Shown here: in pieces, positions 1 to 8,134 of the stretch
How the letters are laid out: each line of letters opens with the position of its first letter
Numbering within the stretch: position 1 is the stretch's first letter
Assembly: GCF_002994445.1 (NCBI RefSeq)
Contig: NZ_MRZJ01000014.1
Coordinates: 1-47,763 of the forward strand
Reading direction: 5' to 3'
From: Staphylococcus simulans
GTDB taxonomy: Bacteria; Bacillota; Bacilli; Staphylococcales; Staphylococcaceae
Length of the DNA: 47,763 bases
Position numbers and translations under genes: made by a program
The notes under the pieces: generated by a model
The model's database searches: none
What the model was told of the DNA's origin: nothing
What the model saw: only the letters and a program-made list of their open reading frames with translations

Positions 1-500
1 ATCTGTAACTGTCGTTGCTGTTGTGCCGTCCGGCTTAGTTAATGTTACTGTTACACCTTCAATACCTAACTCATTTGAGTTTTGGATACCGTCTTTATTT
101 GAGTCTTCCCATACATAGTCGCCTAAATTGTATGTTGCTGGAACTGGTGTTGGTTCAACCGTCGGTTTGAAGAAACCTGAATCGATCGTTGTGTTGTCTG
201 CGTTATTGATTGTCGCTGTTGTTGTTAAGCCGTTTGAATCTAATGCTGCATCTCCTACATTCACTGGTGATGCTTCATAACCTGCCGGCGGTGTGAACGT
301 TACTGTGTACTCGCCGTTCTCTAATCCAGCGAAGTTATACTTACCAGTCGCATCTGTAACTGTCGTTGCTGTTGTGCCATCTGGTTTCGTTAACGTTACT
401 GTTACACCTTCGATGCCAACCTCGTTTGAGTTTTGGATACCGTCTTTATTTGAGTCTTCCCATACATAGTCGCCTAAGTTATATGTTGCTGGAACTGGAA
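1..500 (-). repeat. near-identical CNA_B repeat units in the adhesin gene
   Basis: The DNA at about 1-150 repeats the DNA at about 354-495 almost exactly, with mostly third-position differences. Both encode [20 protein letters not shown] followed by the start of the next unit. The preceding unit (about 500-830) is more diverged. Such repeats can change in number by recombination and are prone to misassembly. Confidence 0.85.
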
Positions 501-2790
501 CATAGAAACCTGAGTCTACTGTTAAATCGTCTGCCCCATTAATAGTTACGGGTACAACTAAACCATCTGAATCTTTAGCATTATCTGTACCTGCATCTCG
601 AGTAGTTGATACATATCCCTCTGGTGCAGTAAATTCAACCACATAGTCACCGTTCGCTAAGTCTGTAAATAAATAGTTTCCATACATATCTGTTACAGCA
701 GTTTGTAAAACAGTGCCATTCGTATCTTTTAGCGTTACCGTTACACCTTCAATAGGTGTTTCTCCGATATCTTGAATACCATCGTGATTTGTATCATTCC
801 ATACATAGTCGCCTAAACGATAACTTTCAACTGTTCCATCACCTGTGCCGCCGCTAGTTTCTTTAACAACAACATTATCATAATAGTATGATGATGATTT
901 ACCAGCATAATCAGTAGCATAGAAAGTATCTCTAGTAGTAATTTCATCACTGTAAGTCGGGTCGAATGGAGTTTCCATCACAACTACATAAGGTGAATCA
1001 ATTTGACCAAAGTTGATTTCTAAAAGCCCATCATTATTTGTATAGATACTTCCATTATTATAAAAATTTTGTGCTAAATCTTGATAGACTGTCGGGTCAA
1101 ATGCATAGCTGTCTGTTAAAGCATTTGGATCATTAACTTTGTAAATGTGTAATTGAGTATCATTGTAATTGATAACTGCACTGCTATTAGCATCTTTTGG
1201 CGCAATTGTAAGAAAAGCACTGCTGAGGTTCTCGTCAGTCGGATTCACATATATAACTTGCTTGAATGTGTTAGTAGTGTTTGTTGCGTCTACTTCAGTA
1301 ATCATAGTTCCAATAGATGCTGGATACGAGATATTATTATGTGTGTCATATGCATAAGTAATTTGCGTATTATATGCTTCGCCCGCTAAATCATAATTTA
1401 ATGCATACGTTCCGCTGTATGGTGCATTTTCTCTATCAGTAAATTGTGCTAAATCAAAGCTACCAGCAATATGATCTTTTCCATTTACAAAATCAGTGAA
1501 AGTGTAGGTTAAAGTTTTAGTTTGAGTGTCATATACACCGTCAGCTACGACTAAACCAGCTGGTGAATATAATTCTGTCTGCATTTGATTATTCGATTCT
1601 GAATAATCAAAATCTCCATTCATATTTGCATAATCAGGTAACTGGATTGTAAAGTAATCTCCAGCTTTCACATCTCCATTCACTGTATAGTCAGCAGTTA
1701 AGCGGAAGTTGCCTGATTGGTTAGGATCAATCGTTGTTTCAGAGATTTGTGCATTAGAGATTGTCACCAAACTGTTTACATTTGTACCAGTTGCAGCTGC
1801 CAAAGTAGTTGTTGTTGGTGCCGCAAAAGTACTGAAAGTACGTAATGTAGGTGTAGTTTCAGCAGTAGTTTGGATTGTATTTGCATCTTTATTGTCTGAT
1901 GATTGCTGCAACAATTTGTAAGTTGCTATTTCAGGAGAATCAGTTGATGTAACACCTGCTTGTTCAGCTAATGTTGATGATGTTGATGTATCTGTATTTG
2001 TCGTACCTGTTGTATTCGAACTTGCTGCTGTAACTTGTTCTGTCGGCTCAGATGCAGTAATTACTGAGTTCGTTGGTTCAGCAGTTGGTTCTTTAGCAGT
2101 TGATGATGTTGGTTCAGTAGTTGGTGTTGGCTCTGAAGTTGAACCTGAAGTAGTTTCCGATGTTGGAGACGGTGCTGGTGGTTCAGTCGGTGTTGGTTCA
2201 GATGCCTTTTCTGTTGTTGAAGATGTATCAGATGTTGGTGCTGGCTCAGACACTTTATCCGCAGCTGATGTATCTCCTGTTGGTGCTGGCTCAGATGCTT
2301 TTTCTGTTGTTGAAGATGTATCAGGTGCTGGTGCTGGCTCAGATGCAGTATCTGGTGAAGAAGTATCTGCTGTCGGTGCTTCTGTTGTAGATGTTACATT
2401 ACTGTCCTTTGTAGTCGTATCTTGTGTGGGTTGTACTGTATCAGTGCTTGCTGGTGCCTCAACTGAAGTTGCAGGTTCAGTTGCTGTTTGTGTTTGTTCT
2501 GCAGTTGGTGATGGTGATTCAGTATTTCCACCTACTGACTGGTCAGTTGAATTAGATGATGTTCCTATTGACTGGTCGGTTGATTCAGGTGTTGTTGAAC
2601 CTGACGTTTGATCAGCAGATGAGGTAGTACTGCTTGAAGTTGATGATTCTGCAGCTCTTGCTTCATTTCCAATACCAAATAAAATGGTTGCTCCCACAAT
2701 AATAGAAGCTGTGCCGACTGTAAAACGGCGGATTGAATATTTGTTTTGACGTCTTGCATCAAAACTGTTTTTACGTGAATTATTTCCCAT
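1..2790 (-). CDS. Sdr-family LPXTG-type surface adhesin, 3' end beyond window
   Basis: This is the first 930 codons of a cell-wall adhesin; the frame is open to base 1, so the C-terminus (SD repeats and sorting signal expected) is off the left edge. The start is ATG at 2790 with AGAAAGGGG about 10 nt upstream. Residues 18-39 hold the YSIRR-type signal peptide ([16 protein letters not shown]), with cleavage probable near ARAA (44-47). Residues about 48-280 are a Ser/Thr/Pro/Glu-rich stalk with imperfect repeats of the type [11 protein letters not shown]. Residues about 300-650 resemble the SDR N2-N3 ligand-binding fold, including TYTFTDFV near residue 428, the latch-trench motif of this family. 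From residue about 655 come CNA_B-type (SdrB) repeats of about 113 residues, starting YRLGDYVW or YNLGDYVW. Two are complete and a third is cut by the edge. It is a probable SrtA substrate. The ligand cannot be told from sequence. Confidence 0.93.
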   Translation of the reverse strand, partial: MGNNSRKNSFDARRQNKYSIRRFTVGTASIIVGATILFGIGNEARAAESSTSSSTTSSADQTSGSTTPESTDQSIGTSSNSTDQSVGGNTESPSPTAEQTQTATEPATSVEAPASTDTVQPTQDTTTKDSNVTSTTEAPTADTSSPDTASEPAPAPDTSSTTEKASEPAPTGDTSAADKVSEPAPTSDTSSTTEKASEPTPTEPPAPSPTSETTSGSTSEPTPTTEPTSSTAKEPTAEPTNSVITASEPTEQVTAASSNTTGTTNTDTSTSSTLAEQAGVTSTDSPEIATYKLLQQSSDNKDANTIQTTAETTPTLRTFSTFAAPTTTTLAAATGTNVNSLVTISNAQISETTIDPNQSGNFRLTADYTVNGDVKAGDYFTIQLPDYANMNGDFDYSESNNQMQTELYSPAGLVVADGVYDTQTKTLTYTFTDFVNGKDHIAGSFDLAQFTDRENAPYSGTYALNYDLAGEAYNTQITYAYDTHNNISYPASIGTMITEVDATNTTNTFKQVIYVNPTDENLSSAFLTIAPKDANSSAVINYNDTQLHIYKVNDPNALTDSYAFDPTVYQDLAQNFYNNGSIYTNNDGLLEINFGQIDSPYVVVMETPFDPTYSDEITTRDTFYATDYAGKSSSYYYDNVVVKETSGGTGDGTVESYRLGDYVWNDTNHDGIQDIGETPIEGVTVTLKDTNGTVLQTAVTDMYGNYLFTDLANGDYVVEFTAPEGYVSTTRDAGTDNAKDSDGLVVPVTINGADDLTVDSGFYVPVPATYNLGDYVWEDSNKDGIQNSNEVGIEGVTVTLTKPDGTTATTVTDATGKYNFAGLENGEYTVTFTPPAGYEASPVNVGDAALDSNGLTTTATINNADNTTIDSGFFKPTVEPTPVPATYNLGDYVWEDSNKDGIQNSNELGIEGVTVTLTKPDGTTATTVTD

Positions 2791-3499
2791 AAAAGATATA
2801 ACCCCTTTCTAGATATGAAAATTGTACTTGTTAACGTTATAAATGTAGCCCACTACTTTGTTAAAATTGTCAAAAAATTAGTACAAGTAAATAGTAGCAC
2901 ATTTCCAATCAATTTAGTTAAGTCTTTTATCCATTTTTCGTAAATTTTTGTGTCACAACGCTTTTTATTATCAAATAATTTTTGATATACAATTTTGTAA
3001 TCCATAACATAATTTTCTTATATACTTTACCTAAATAAAGTACGCTAGACTACGCAATGCAATTGAGTTCAATCAATTTTATATTTATACAATTCCCGTT
3101 GAAAATAAGGTTTTGTTATAGCGAAAACTGACATTTTCCCCTATTAAAAGTTACATAATACACTTAATAAAACGTTTACAATTGTCACAAATTGGACACA
3201 TTTATGGAGATAACTATCCACATTAATATGAATAGTTATCATTTTATATGTAAAAAGTTCTTATTAATGTATTTTTAGAACTAAATTATTTTAAACCCTC
3301 TGCACCCTTTCAAACAAAAAAGTACCCAATTATTAAAGCGTTTCTATGATAAAACGACATCCGTTTGGTTATTCTATTTCACAGATTGCTTTATCATTAT
3401 TTGAATTTAATTTTCACTTTTACATAAAATCCTATCTCCGAAGTGTAATAAGCATCATCAAATTACATTATTAGAGCAATACTTGGCAATCCAACTGAT
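2791..3499. other. long AT-rich intergenic region
   Basis: This divergent gap lies between the adhesin gene (minus) and bioB (plus). I find no credible ORF in it. It contains a perfect 9-bp inverted repeat (GATAACTAT at 3209-3217 and ATAGTTATC at 3232-3240, 14-nt spacer) and a short TTGTG-T-CACAA palindrome near 2950. It should carry the adhesin promoter, but I could not assign one -35/-10 pair with confidence. Confidence 0.6.
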
Positions 3500-3529
3500 T
3501 TGATGTAAAATCAACAAGGTAAATGTAAT
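3500..3529 (+). promoter_or_regulatory. candidate sigma-A promoter of bioB
   Basis: The -35 is TTGATG (3500-3505) and the -10 is TGTAAT (3524-3529), 18 bp apart. Transcription would start near 3536, about 50 nt before the bioB ATG. The -10 lies inside the left half of the candidate BirA operator, as expected for a repressed promoter. Confidence 0.55.
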
Positions 3530-3552
3530 CTTTTTAAGTTTATAAGTTAACA
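3524..3552 (+). promoter_or_regulatory. candidate BirA operator
   Basis: TGTAATC (3524-3530), 15 nt, then GTTAACA (3546-3552). The firmicute biotin operator is two inverted half-sites of the form TGTTAAC / GTTAACA about 14-16 nt apart. The right half is perfect and the left half has two mismatches. The site lies directly over the bioB promoter, so biotin-dependent repression by BirA is a reasonable inference. Confidence 0.5.
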
Positions 3553-3586
3553 ATTAGATTTTTATAGTTCTAAGGGGGAAGGAAAA

Positions 3587-4600
3587 ATGGAATTAGCAGA
3601 TAAGATTTTAAATGGCACCGCGTTAACAAAAGAAGAAGCCTATGATTTATATACAGATGAATCTATCGATACGATGACACTATTAGATGAGGCTTACGCC
3701 ATCAGAAAGCATTACTATGGCAAGAAAGTAAAATTAAATATGATTTTGAATGCAAAAAGCGGTATTTGTCCTGAAGATTGCGGGTATTGCGGTCAATCAA
3801 GAGATATGAAACGAAAAGATCGTTATGCTTTAATTCCAGAAAATGACATTATTGCAGGTGCAGATGCGGCAGCTGAACATCAAATCGGTACATATTGCAT
3901 TGTTATGAGCGGACGAGGGCCTAGTGATAAAGAGGTCAACCATATTACTGAATCCGTGAAACAAATCAAACACAATCATCCGCAATTAAAAATTTGCGCT
4001 TGTTTAGGTATTGCGAATGATGAACAAGCACAACGCTTAAAAGATGCGGGTGTTGATCGTTATAACCATAACCTGAATACCAGCGAAAACTATCACGACA
4101 CAGTAGTTACAACACATTCATACGAAGACCGTGTGAATACGGTTGAAATTATGAAAGCACATAACATCTCACCTTGTTCAGGTGTTATCTGCGGAATGGG
4201 TGAAACAGCACAAGACAGAATTGATATGGCCTTTGCGTTGAAAGAACTTGATGCGGATAGTATTCCAATCAACTTCCTTCACCCTATTCAAGGTACTAAG
4301 TTCGGCGACATGGATGAGTTAACACCTATGAAATGTTTACGTATCATCGCATTATTCAGACTGGTAAATCCAACAAAAGAAATTCGTATCGCTGGCGGCA
4401 GAGAAGTCAATTTACAATCATTACAGCCGCTTGCATTGCTTGCTGCGAACTCAATCTTTGTCGGCGATTATCTTATCACTGGCGGCCAACCTAATGATAT
4501 GGACTTTAGAATGATTCAAGATTTAGGTTTTGAAATCGACAACAGCAACTTGCCAGAAGATACTGCTGAACAAATCACAAAAGAATTAGAAGTTCAATAA
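3587..4600 (+). CDS. bioB: biotin synthase
   Basis: A radical SAM enzyme that inserts sulfur into dethiobiotin, the last step of biotin synthesis, in the cytoplasm. The 337-residue protein has the cluster motif CPEDCGYC (Cys61, Cys65, Cys68) and the family blocks YNHNLNTSE and HPIQGT. Length is normal for the family. The ATG follows AAGGGGGAAGG. The gene stands alone: no bioA, bioD, bioF or bioW is in the window, so either the rest of the pathway is elsewhere or the cell salvages dethiobiotin. The upstream BirA-like operator suggests biotin control. The biotin user nearest in this window is the AccB-like protein of the oxoprolinase operon. Confidence 0.96.
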   Translation: MELADKILNGTALTKEEAYDLYTDESIDTMTLLDEAYAIRKHYYGKKVKLNMILNAKSGICPEDCGYCGQSRDMKRKDRYALIPENDIIAGADAAAEHQIGTYCIVMSGRGPSDKEVNHITESVKQIKHNHPQLKICACLGIANDEQAQRLKDAGVDRYNHNLNTSENYHDTVVTTHSYEDRVNTVEIMKAHNISPCSGVICGMGETAQDRIDMAFALKELDADSIPINFLHPIQGTKFGDMDELTPMKCLRIIALFRLVNPTKEIRIAGGREVNLQSLQPLALLAANSIFVGDYLITGGQPNDMDFRMIQDLGFEIDNSNLPEDTAEQITKELEVQ

Positions 4601-4609
4601 CACACAAAT

Positions 4610-4650
4610 AGACCTGAGACATGATATATCTATCATACTGTCTCAGGTCT
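4610..4650. terminator. bidirectional terminator between bioB and srtA
   Basis: AGACCTGAGACA (4610-4621) pairs with TGTCTCAGGTCT (4639-4650), a perfect 12-bp stem with a short inner TGATA/TATCA stem. It is followed by a T-rich stretch and lies between convergent genes. Confidence 0.8.
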
Positions 4651-4661
4651 GTTTCATTTGT

Positions 4662-5270
4662 TTAATCTACACGTTCTGCTTTATAGATACTGCGCGTCTC
4701 CCACTCGCCTGTTTGCGCATTATAATCATCACAAGTGATTAATGTAAGCTGCTCTTTACTATTTTTATGTTCATCTAATACACTGACTTCGTCAGGTTTT
4801 ACATCTCTTATTGAAGTAATTTTATATTTTCTTGTTTCGTTTCCTACTTTAAATGTTACCTTCGCACCTTTTTTAGCTTTGTGCAGGTTAGTAAACTGAT
4901 AATTGCCGCTGGTATTAGTATGTCCGGCAATCGCAATGTTCTGCTGATCTAACGATTCATCTTCTTCTGCCAAGCTGACACCTCTGTTCAACTGTTCTGG
5001 TGTGGCAGGACCAGGATATACTGCTTCCTTGATTTTAACGCTCGGAATATCGATATAGCCTACTAATTGTGATTTATCTTTAGGAACTTTCGGTACTTCT
5101 TTTTTATCTTTTTTCTGTTGCGCTTGTTTTTTATCATATTGTTCAATTTTTGCATCATTTTGTTTTCCAGCGATATAATGATCGATTTGCGGTTTAAACA
5201 CTATGAAGATACCAACTAAAATCAGTACGACTCCAATAATCGTAAATAACCGTGATTTCCACTTGCCCAT
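4662..5270 (-). CDS. srtA: class A sortase
   Basis: A membrane-anchored transpeptidase that cleaves LPXTG-type sorting signals and joins surface proteins to peptidoglycan. I chose ATG at 5270 because AGGAGG lies 6 nt upstream; an earlier in-frame ATG at 5294 has no such site. The resulting protein is 202 residues: one N-terminal membrane segment (about 8-25), a Lys/Gln-rich linker, then the sortase domain. Catalytic residues are His117 (AGHTNTS), Cys180 (LITCD) and Arg193 (ETRSIY), matching the spacing in S. aureus SrtA. Candidate substrates in this window are the Sdr adhesin and the LPDSG protein at 46264-46722. Confidence 0.96.
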   Translation of the reverse strand: MGKWKSRLFTIIGVVLILVGIFIVFKPQIDHYIAGKQNDAKIEQYDKKQAQQKKDKKEVPKVPKDKSQLVGYIDIPSVKIKEAVYPGPATPEQLNRGVSLAEEDESLDQQNIAIAGHTNTSGNYQFTNLHKAKKGAKVTFKVGNETRKYKITSIRDVKPDEVSVLDEHKNSKEQLTLITCDDYNAQTGEWETRSIYKAERVD

Positions 5271-5419
5271 TGTCAACCTCCTAATTAAGTTCATGATGTG
5301 AATTTCATCTATTATACCATGATTTTTACTTTACATATATCCTTTAGTATGCACTGGCAATCAGGATTAAAATGTTATACAATTAATTAGATACTAAAAT
5401 GTTTTTAAGGAGAAAGACG

Positions 5420-5656
5420 ATGTGGAATTTATTTAAAGGGCTCATATTTATACTCGCACTGATCGGTACCTATAAAGTATGGCAAGACGGCAATTATTTA
5501 AATAACTTTCTAAATTTTTACAGCAGCATTTTCGACGGCACTTTCTTCAATCAAATACAAACATGGTCCAACGATATGCCATCATTGCAAAACTTGCAGC
5601 ACGCTGCTGACCACTTACCTTCATACAATGAAATCAAAGCATTCTTTAATCTATAG
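5420..5656 (+). CDS. small membrane-anchored or secreted protein, unknown function
   Basis: I do not recognise a family. The start is ATG at 5420, preceded by AAGGAG 7 nt upstream; an upstream ATG at 5399 lacks a site. The 78-residue product begins MWNLFKGLIFILALIGTYK, a hydrophobic N-terminal segment (about 5-20) that is either an uncleaved anchor or a signal peptide. The rest is polar and aromatic, rich in Asn/Phe (NYLNNFLNFYSS). The gene is divergent from srtA and ends in its own strong terminator, so it is probably monocistronic. Confidence 0.75.
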   Translation: MWNLFKGLIFILALIGTYKVWQDGNYLNNFLNFYSSIFDGTFFNQIQTWSNDMPSLQNLQHAADHLPSYNEIKAFFNL

Positions 5657-5658
5657 CA

Positions 5659-5707
5659 AAGCAATCATTTACAGAGTCTGTCACACTCAATAAATGATTG
5701 CTTTTTT
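5659..5707. terminator. strong intrinsic terminator
   Basis: AAGCAATCATTTA (5659-5671) pairs with TAAATGATTGCTT (5691-5703), a perfect 13-bp stem followed by a T run. It serves the plus-strand small gene. It overlaps the 3' edge of the convergent minus gene ending at 5706 and may serve it too. Confidence 0.88.
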
Positions 5708-6005
5708 AATGATGATGTTTCAAATCCATCGATTCTTTATATGCGGCATCTGCATTTTGAAAATGCGGACTGCGCGGAATGACCTTATTTTCAACGGCAC
5801 TTTCATAAGCGCTTAATTTTTGTGCTTCAGTTTTCTTCGCATCATTGAAAAATGCTTTTAATTGTTTTTCAGATGTTATCCCTTTTAATTTTTTCTTTTG
5901 ATGCAATGCGGCTTCTGCATCATTATGAATTTCCGCCTTAATCGTATATAAACCTGATCCGATTACGAGCAGGAATAGACACGTTCCTATCAGCAAATTC
6001 TTCAT
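5706..6005 (-). CDS. small secreted or anchored protein, unknown function
   Basis: A 99-residue protein with a hydrophobic N-terminus (MKNLLIGTCLFLLVIGSGLY) that is a signal peptide or anchor. The Cys at position 9 is not in a convincing lipobox. The remainder is charged and Lys/Ala-rich, with predicted helical character, and ends in three His. The ATG has AGAGGTGAAGAG directly upstream. No domain is recognised. It is convergent with the small gene at 5420-5656 and divergent from azoR. Confidence 0.72.
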   Translation of the reverse strand: MKNLLIGTCLFLLVIGSGLYTIKAEIHNDAEAALHQKKKLKGITSEKQLKAFFNDAKKTEAQKLSAYESAVENKVIPRSPHFQNADAAYKESMDLKHHH

Positions 6006-6139
6006 CTCTTCACCTCTGCTATTTCATATCACAAGTATTATACGCCTTAACAAAGCAATTTGTATCATCCAAAACCATTGTTCACCAAAACTTCCTATTT
6101 TACACAACATTAAATTTGAAAAAAGTGTAAACTTTGCAC

Positions 6140-6169
6140 TTTACATATACAAAATGTATCTGGTATAAT
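6140..6169 (+). promoter_or_regulatory. azoR promoter with inverted repeats
   Basis: The -35 is TTTACA (6140-6145), the -10 is TATAAT (6164-6169), spacing 18. TGTAAA (6126-6131) and TTTACA (6140-6145) form an inverted repeat over the -35, and ATACAAAATGTAT lies in the spacer. Both are plausible operator halves for a redox- or quinone-sensing repressor; which one is not determinable. Confidence 0.7.
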
Positions 6170-6207
6170 AAATATACCTTAAATTACATGTAAAAGGATG
6201 ATTATTA

Positions 6208-6834
6208 ATGTCACAAGTATTATATATTACTGCACACCCATTAGATGAAATGGTTTCAAACTCAATGGCAGTTGGTAAAGCCTTTATCGAAAGCTATCAA
6301 TCAGAACACCCTGAAGACGAAGTGGTTCACATCGATTTATTCAAAGACGATGTACCAGAAATCGATGCTGAAGTTTTCTCAGGCTGGGGCAAATTACAAT
6401 CTGGCGAAACACTTACTGATTCAGAACAACAAAAAGTAAATCGCTTAACTGAACTTGTTGATCAATTCGTAGCAGCTGACAAATATGTCTTTGTTACTCC
6501 AATGTGGAACTTATCATTCCCTCCTGCTGTTAAACGTTACTTCGATGCTGTAACAGTTGCAGGCAAAACTTTCAAATACACTACTGAAGGACCACAAGGA
6601 TTGCTTACAGATAAAGCAGCATTACACATTCAATCACGCGGCGGCTATTACAGCGAAGGCCCAGCTGCAGATTTTGAATTAGGCGACCGCTATGTACGTA
6701 CTATCCTAGCATTCATGGGTGTACCAAACATTAACTTGATCGCAATTGAAGGTCATAACGCAGAACCTGAAAACGCTGAAGAAATTAAATTAAATGCAAT
6801 TCAAAACGCTCAATCATTCGCAAAAGAATTTTAA
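6208..6834 (+). CDS. azoR: FMN-dependent NADH:quinone oxidoreductase / azoreductase
   Basis: A cytoplasmic flavodoxin-fold enzyme that reduces azo dyes and quinones with NADH. The 208-residue length is that of AzoR (formerly AcpD) proteins. It starts [19 protein letters not shown], the phosphate-binding first loop. It then has [19 protein letters not shown] and the [13 protein letters not shown] block, both flavin-site signatures. The ATG follows AAAGGATGA at a normal distance. Monocistronic: a clear promoter upstream and a terminator downstream. Confidence 0.93.
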   Translation: MSQVLYITAHPLDEMVSNSMAVGKAFIESYQSEHPEDEVVHIDLFKDDVPEIDAEVFSGWGKLQSGETLTDSEQQKVNRLTELVDQFVAADKYVFVTPMWNLSFPPAVKRYFDAVTVAGKTFKYTTEGPQGLLTDKAALHIQSRGGYYSEGPAADFELGDRYVRTILAFMGVPNINLIAIEGHNAEPENAEEIKLNAIQNAQSFAKEF

Positions 6835-6845
6835 TCTCAAACATG

Positions 6846-6886
6846 AAAACGGACAGCTCCTTAATAATGGAACTGCCCGTTTTTTT
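6846..6886 (+). terminator. azoR terminator
   Basis: AAAACGG at 6846-6852 pairs with CCGTTTT at the far side; inner CAG/CTG and TCC/GGA pairs continue the stem. Seven T follow. Confidence 0.82.
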
Positions 6887-6891
6887 ATGTG

Positions 6892-6996
6892 CTACTTATC
6901 GTTTTTCTTTTCTAACTTCTCTTTTTGTTTCTTTGCTTCTTCTTTTGTCGTTTCTACAACACGACCTGAAATAGAACCTTTTTTCTCTTCAGCCAT
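6892..6996 (-). CDS. 34-residue highly charged protein
   Basis: A small ORF with a near-ideal ribosome site: AAAGGAGG, then 8 nt, then ATG at 6996. The product is 34 residues, starting MAEEKKGSISGRVVETTKEE and ending in a Lys/Glu-rich helix (AKKQKEKLEKKNDK). It has no membrane segment and no Cys. It lies 76 nt downstream of the CDF exporter gene on the same strand and could be read from it. No family is recognised; the start context is the main evidence that it is translated. Confidence 0.65.
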   Translation of the reverse strand: MAEEKKGSISGRVVETTKEEAKKQKEKLEKKNDK

Positions 6997-7072
6997 TGAA
7001 TAAGCCTCCTTTAGGCAAATTTCATCATTCAGGTTTCAATACTGAATGTTATTTCTTAGTTTACCCGCTTTC

Positions 7073-8050
7073 TTATTCAATAACACACTTTTCTTCTTTT
7101 TCATTTTCGAATTGCTCAAAATAATTCTCATCTAAATGGTTTAAATCCAGATGTTCAATTTGCAATGTTGTGTGATGCAAACCGTATTTTGTTTTCAGCA
7201 ATTTTTCTAATTGGTTGATGATACTGTATGCATCTTGACTGTCTTTGCTGTCTAACACCACATGTGCAGATAATGAATATTGGTCTGAAGTGACACTCCA
7301 TAGGTGGAATTCATGCACATCGATGACACGTTCTGCTTTCTTCATATCTTCCATAATCTGATCCACATCTAAACCGCTCGGTACTGCTTCCATTAAAATG
7401 AGCCAAGCATTCTTCAAAATTTTATAACCGCCATTTAATAATACGCATGAAATGACAATACTTAAAATCGGGTCAATCATTTGAATACCGGTAATTTTAA
7501 TTAAAATTACCGCTACAATGACACCGACCGAGTTAAGCAAGTCGCCTAAGAAATGCCAAAGCGCACTTTGGATATTGATATTATCTTCAGATTTCAATGA
7601 ATGATACAACAACCATGTCAACACGATATTGACGATCAATCCAATGACCGCAATCCAAAACATTAGGCCGCTTTCGATTTCCCTTGGGAAAATTATACGC
7701 ATAATTGCTTCATAGAAAATCCATAATGAAATGACTACTAATGCCAAACCATTAAGGAATGCGGCAACTACCTCAAACCTTAAAAAGCCGTAAGTGAAGT
7801 GATTTGTCGGCCGCTTACTTGAAAAATAAATCGCGACCATTGATAAACCTAATGCCAATACGTCACTCAGCATATGGAATGAGTCTGATAATAGTGCTAA
7901 GGAATTGGAAACAATCCCTCCGACGAATTCAACAATAGTGAAGAACAATGTAATGATTAATGATAACCATAGTGTTTTTTTAGAGCTTTGTTGAATTTTT
8001 CGATGCTCCACATGATGGAAATAATAAGTCCTAGAATAATTTCTTGCCAT
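7073..8050 (-). CDS. cation diffusion facilitator, zinc/cobalt-type exporter
   Basis: An inner-membrane H+ antiporter that exports Zn2+ and related ions. The 325 residues comprise six membrane segments and a C-terminal cytoplasmic ferredoxin-like domain. Metal-site residues are visible: Asp56, His59 and Asp63 (SDSFHMLSD) in helix 2, and His166 and Asp170 (HFLGD) in helix 5. N-terminal and C-terminal His residues are also present. The length matches staphylococcal CzrB/CzcD. However, no ArsR-type czrA regulator is beside it, so it may be a second CDF with other control. A -10-like TATAAT lies in the short gap after the upstream phosphotransferase gene. Confidence 0.92.
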   Translation of the reverse strand: MARNYSRTYYFHHVEHRKIQQSSKKTLWLSLIITLFFTIVEFVGGIVSNSLALLSDSFHMLSDVLALGLSMVAIYFSSKRPTNHFTYGFLRFEVVAAFLNGLALVVISLWIFYEAIMRIIFPREIESGLMFWIAVIGLIVNIVLTWLLYHSLKSEDNINIQSALWHFLGDLLNSVGVIVAVILIKITGIQMIDPILSIVISCVLLNGGYKILKNAWLILMEAVPSGLDVDQIMEDMKKAERVIDVHEFHLWSVTSDQYSLSAHVVLDSKDSQDAYSIINQLEKLLKTKYGLHHTTLQIEHLDLNHLDENYFEQFENEKEEKCVIE

Positions 8051-8134
8051 TACTTGCCCTCCCGTTTACATAGTCCGTAAATTAATCTATCACTTTGAAT
8101 GTATGTTAGCTACACCCATTATACTCGATTTTTA

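Noticed and set aside
1153..2611. Plus-strand frames opposite the Sdr adhesin gene
   Set aside because: They arise from the repetitive Ser/Thr/Pro codons of the true minus-strand gene, which is open to the left edge.
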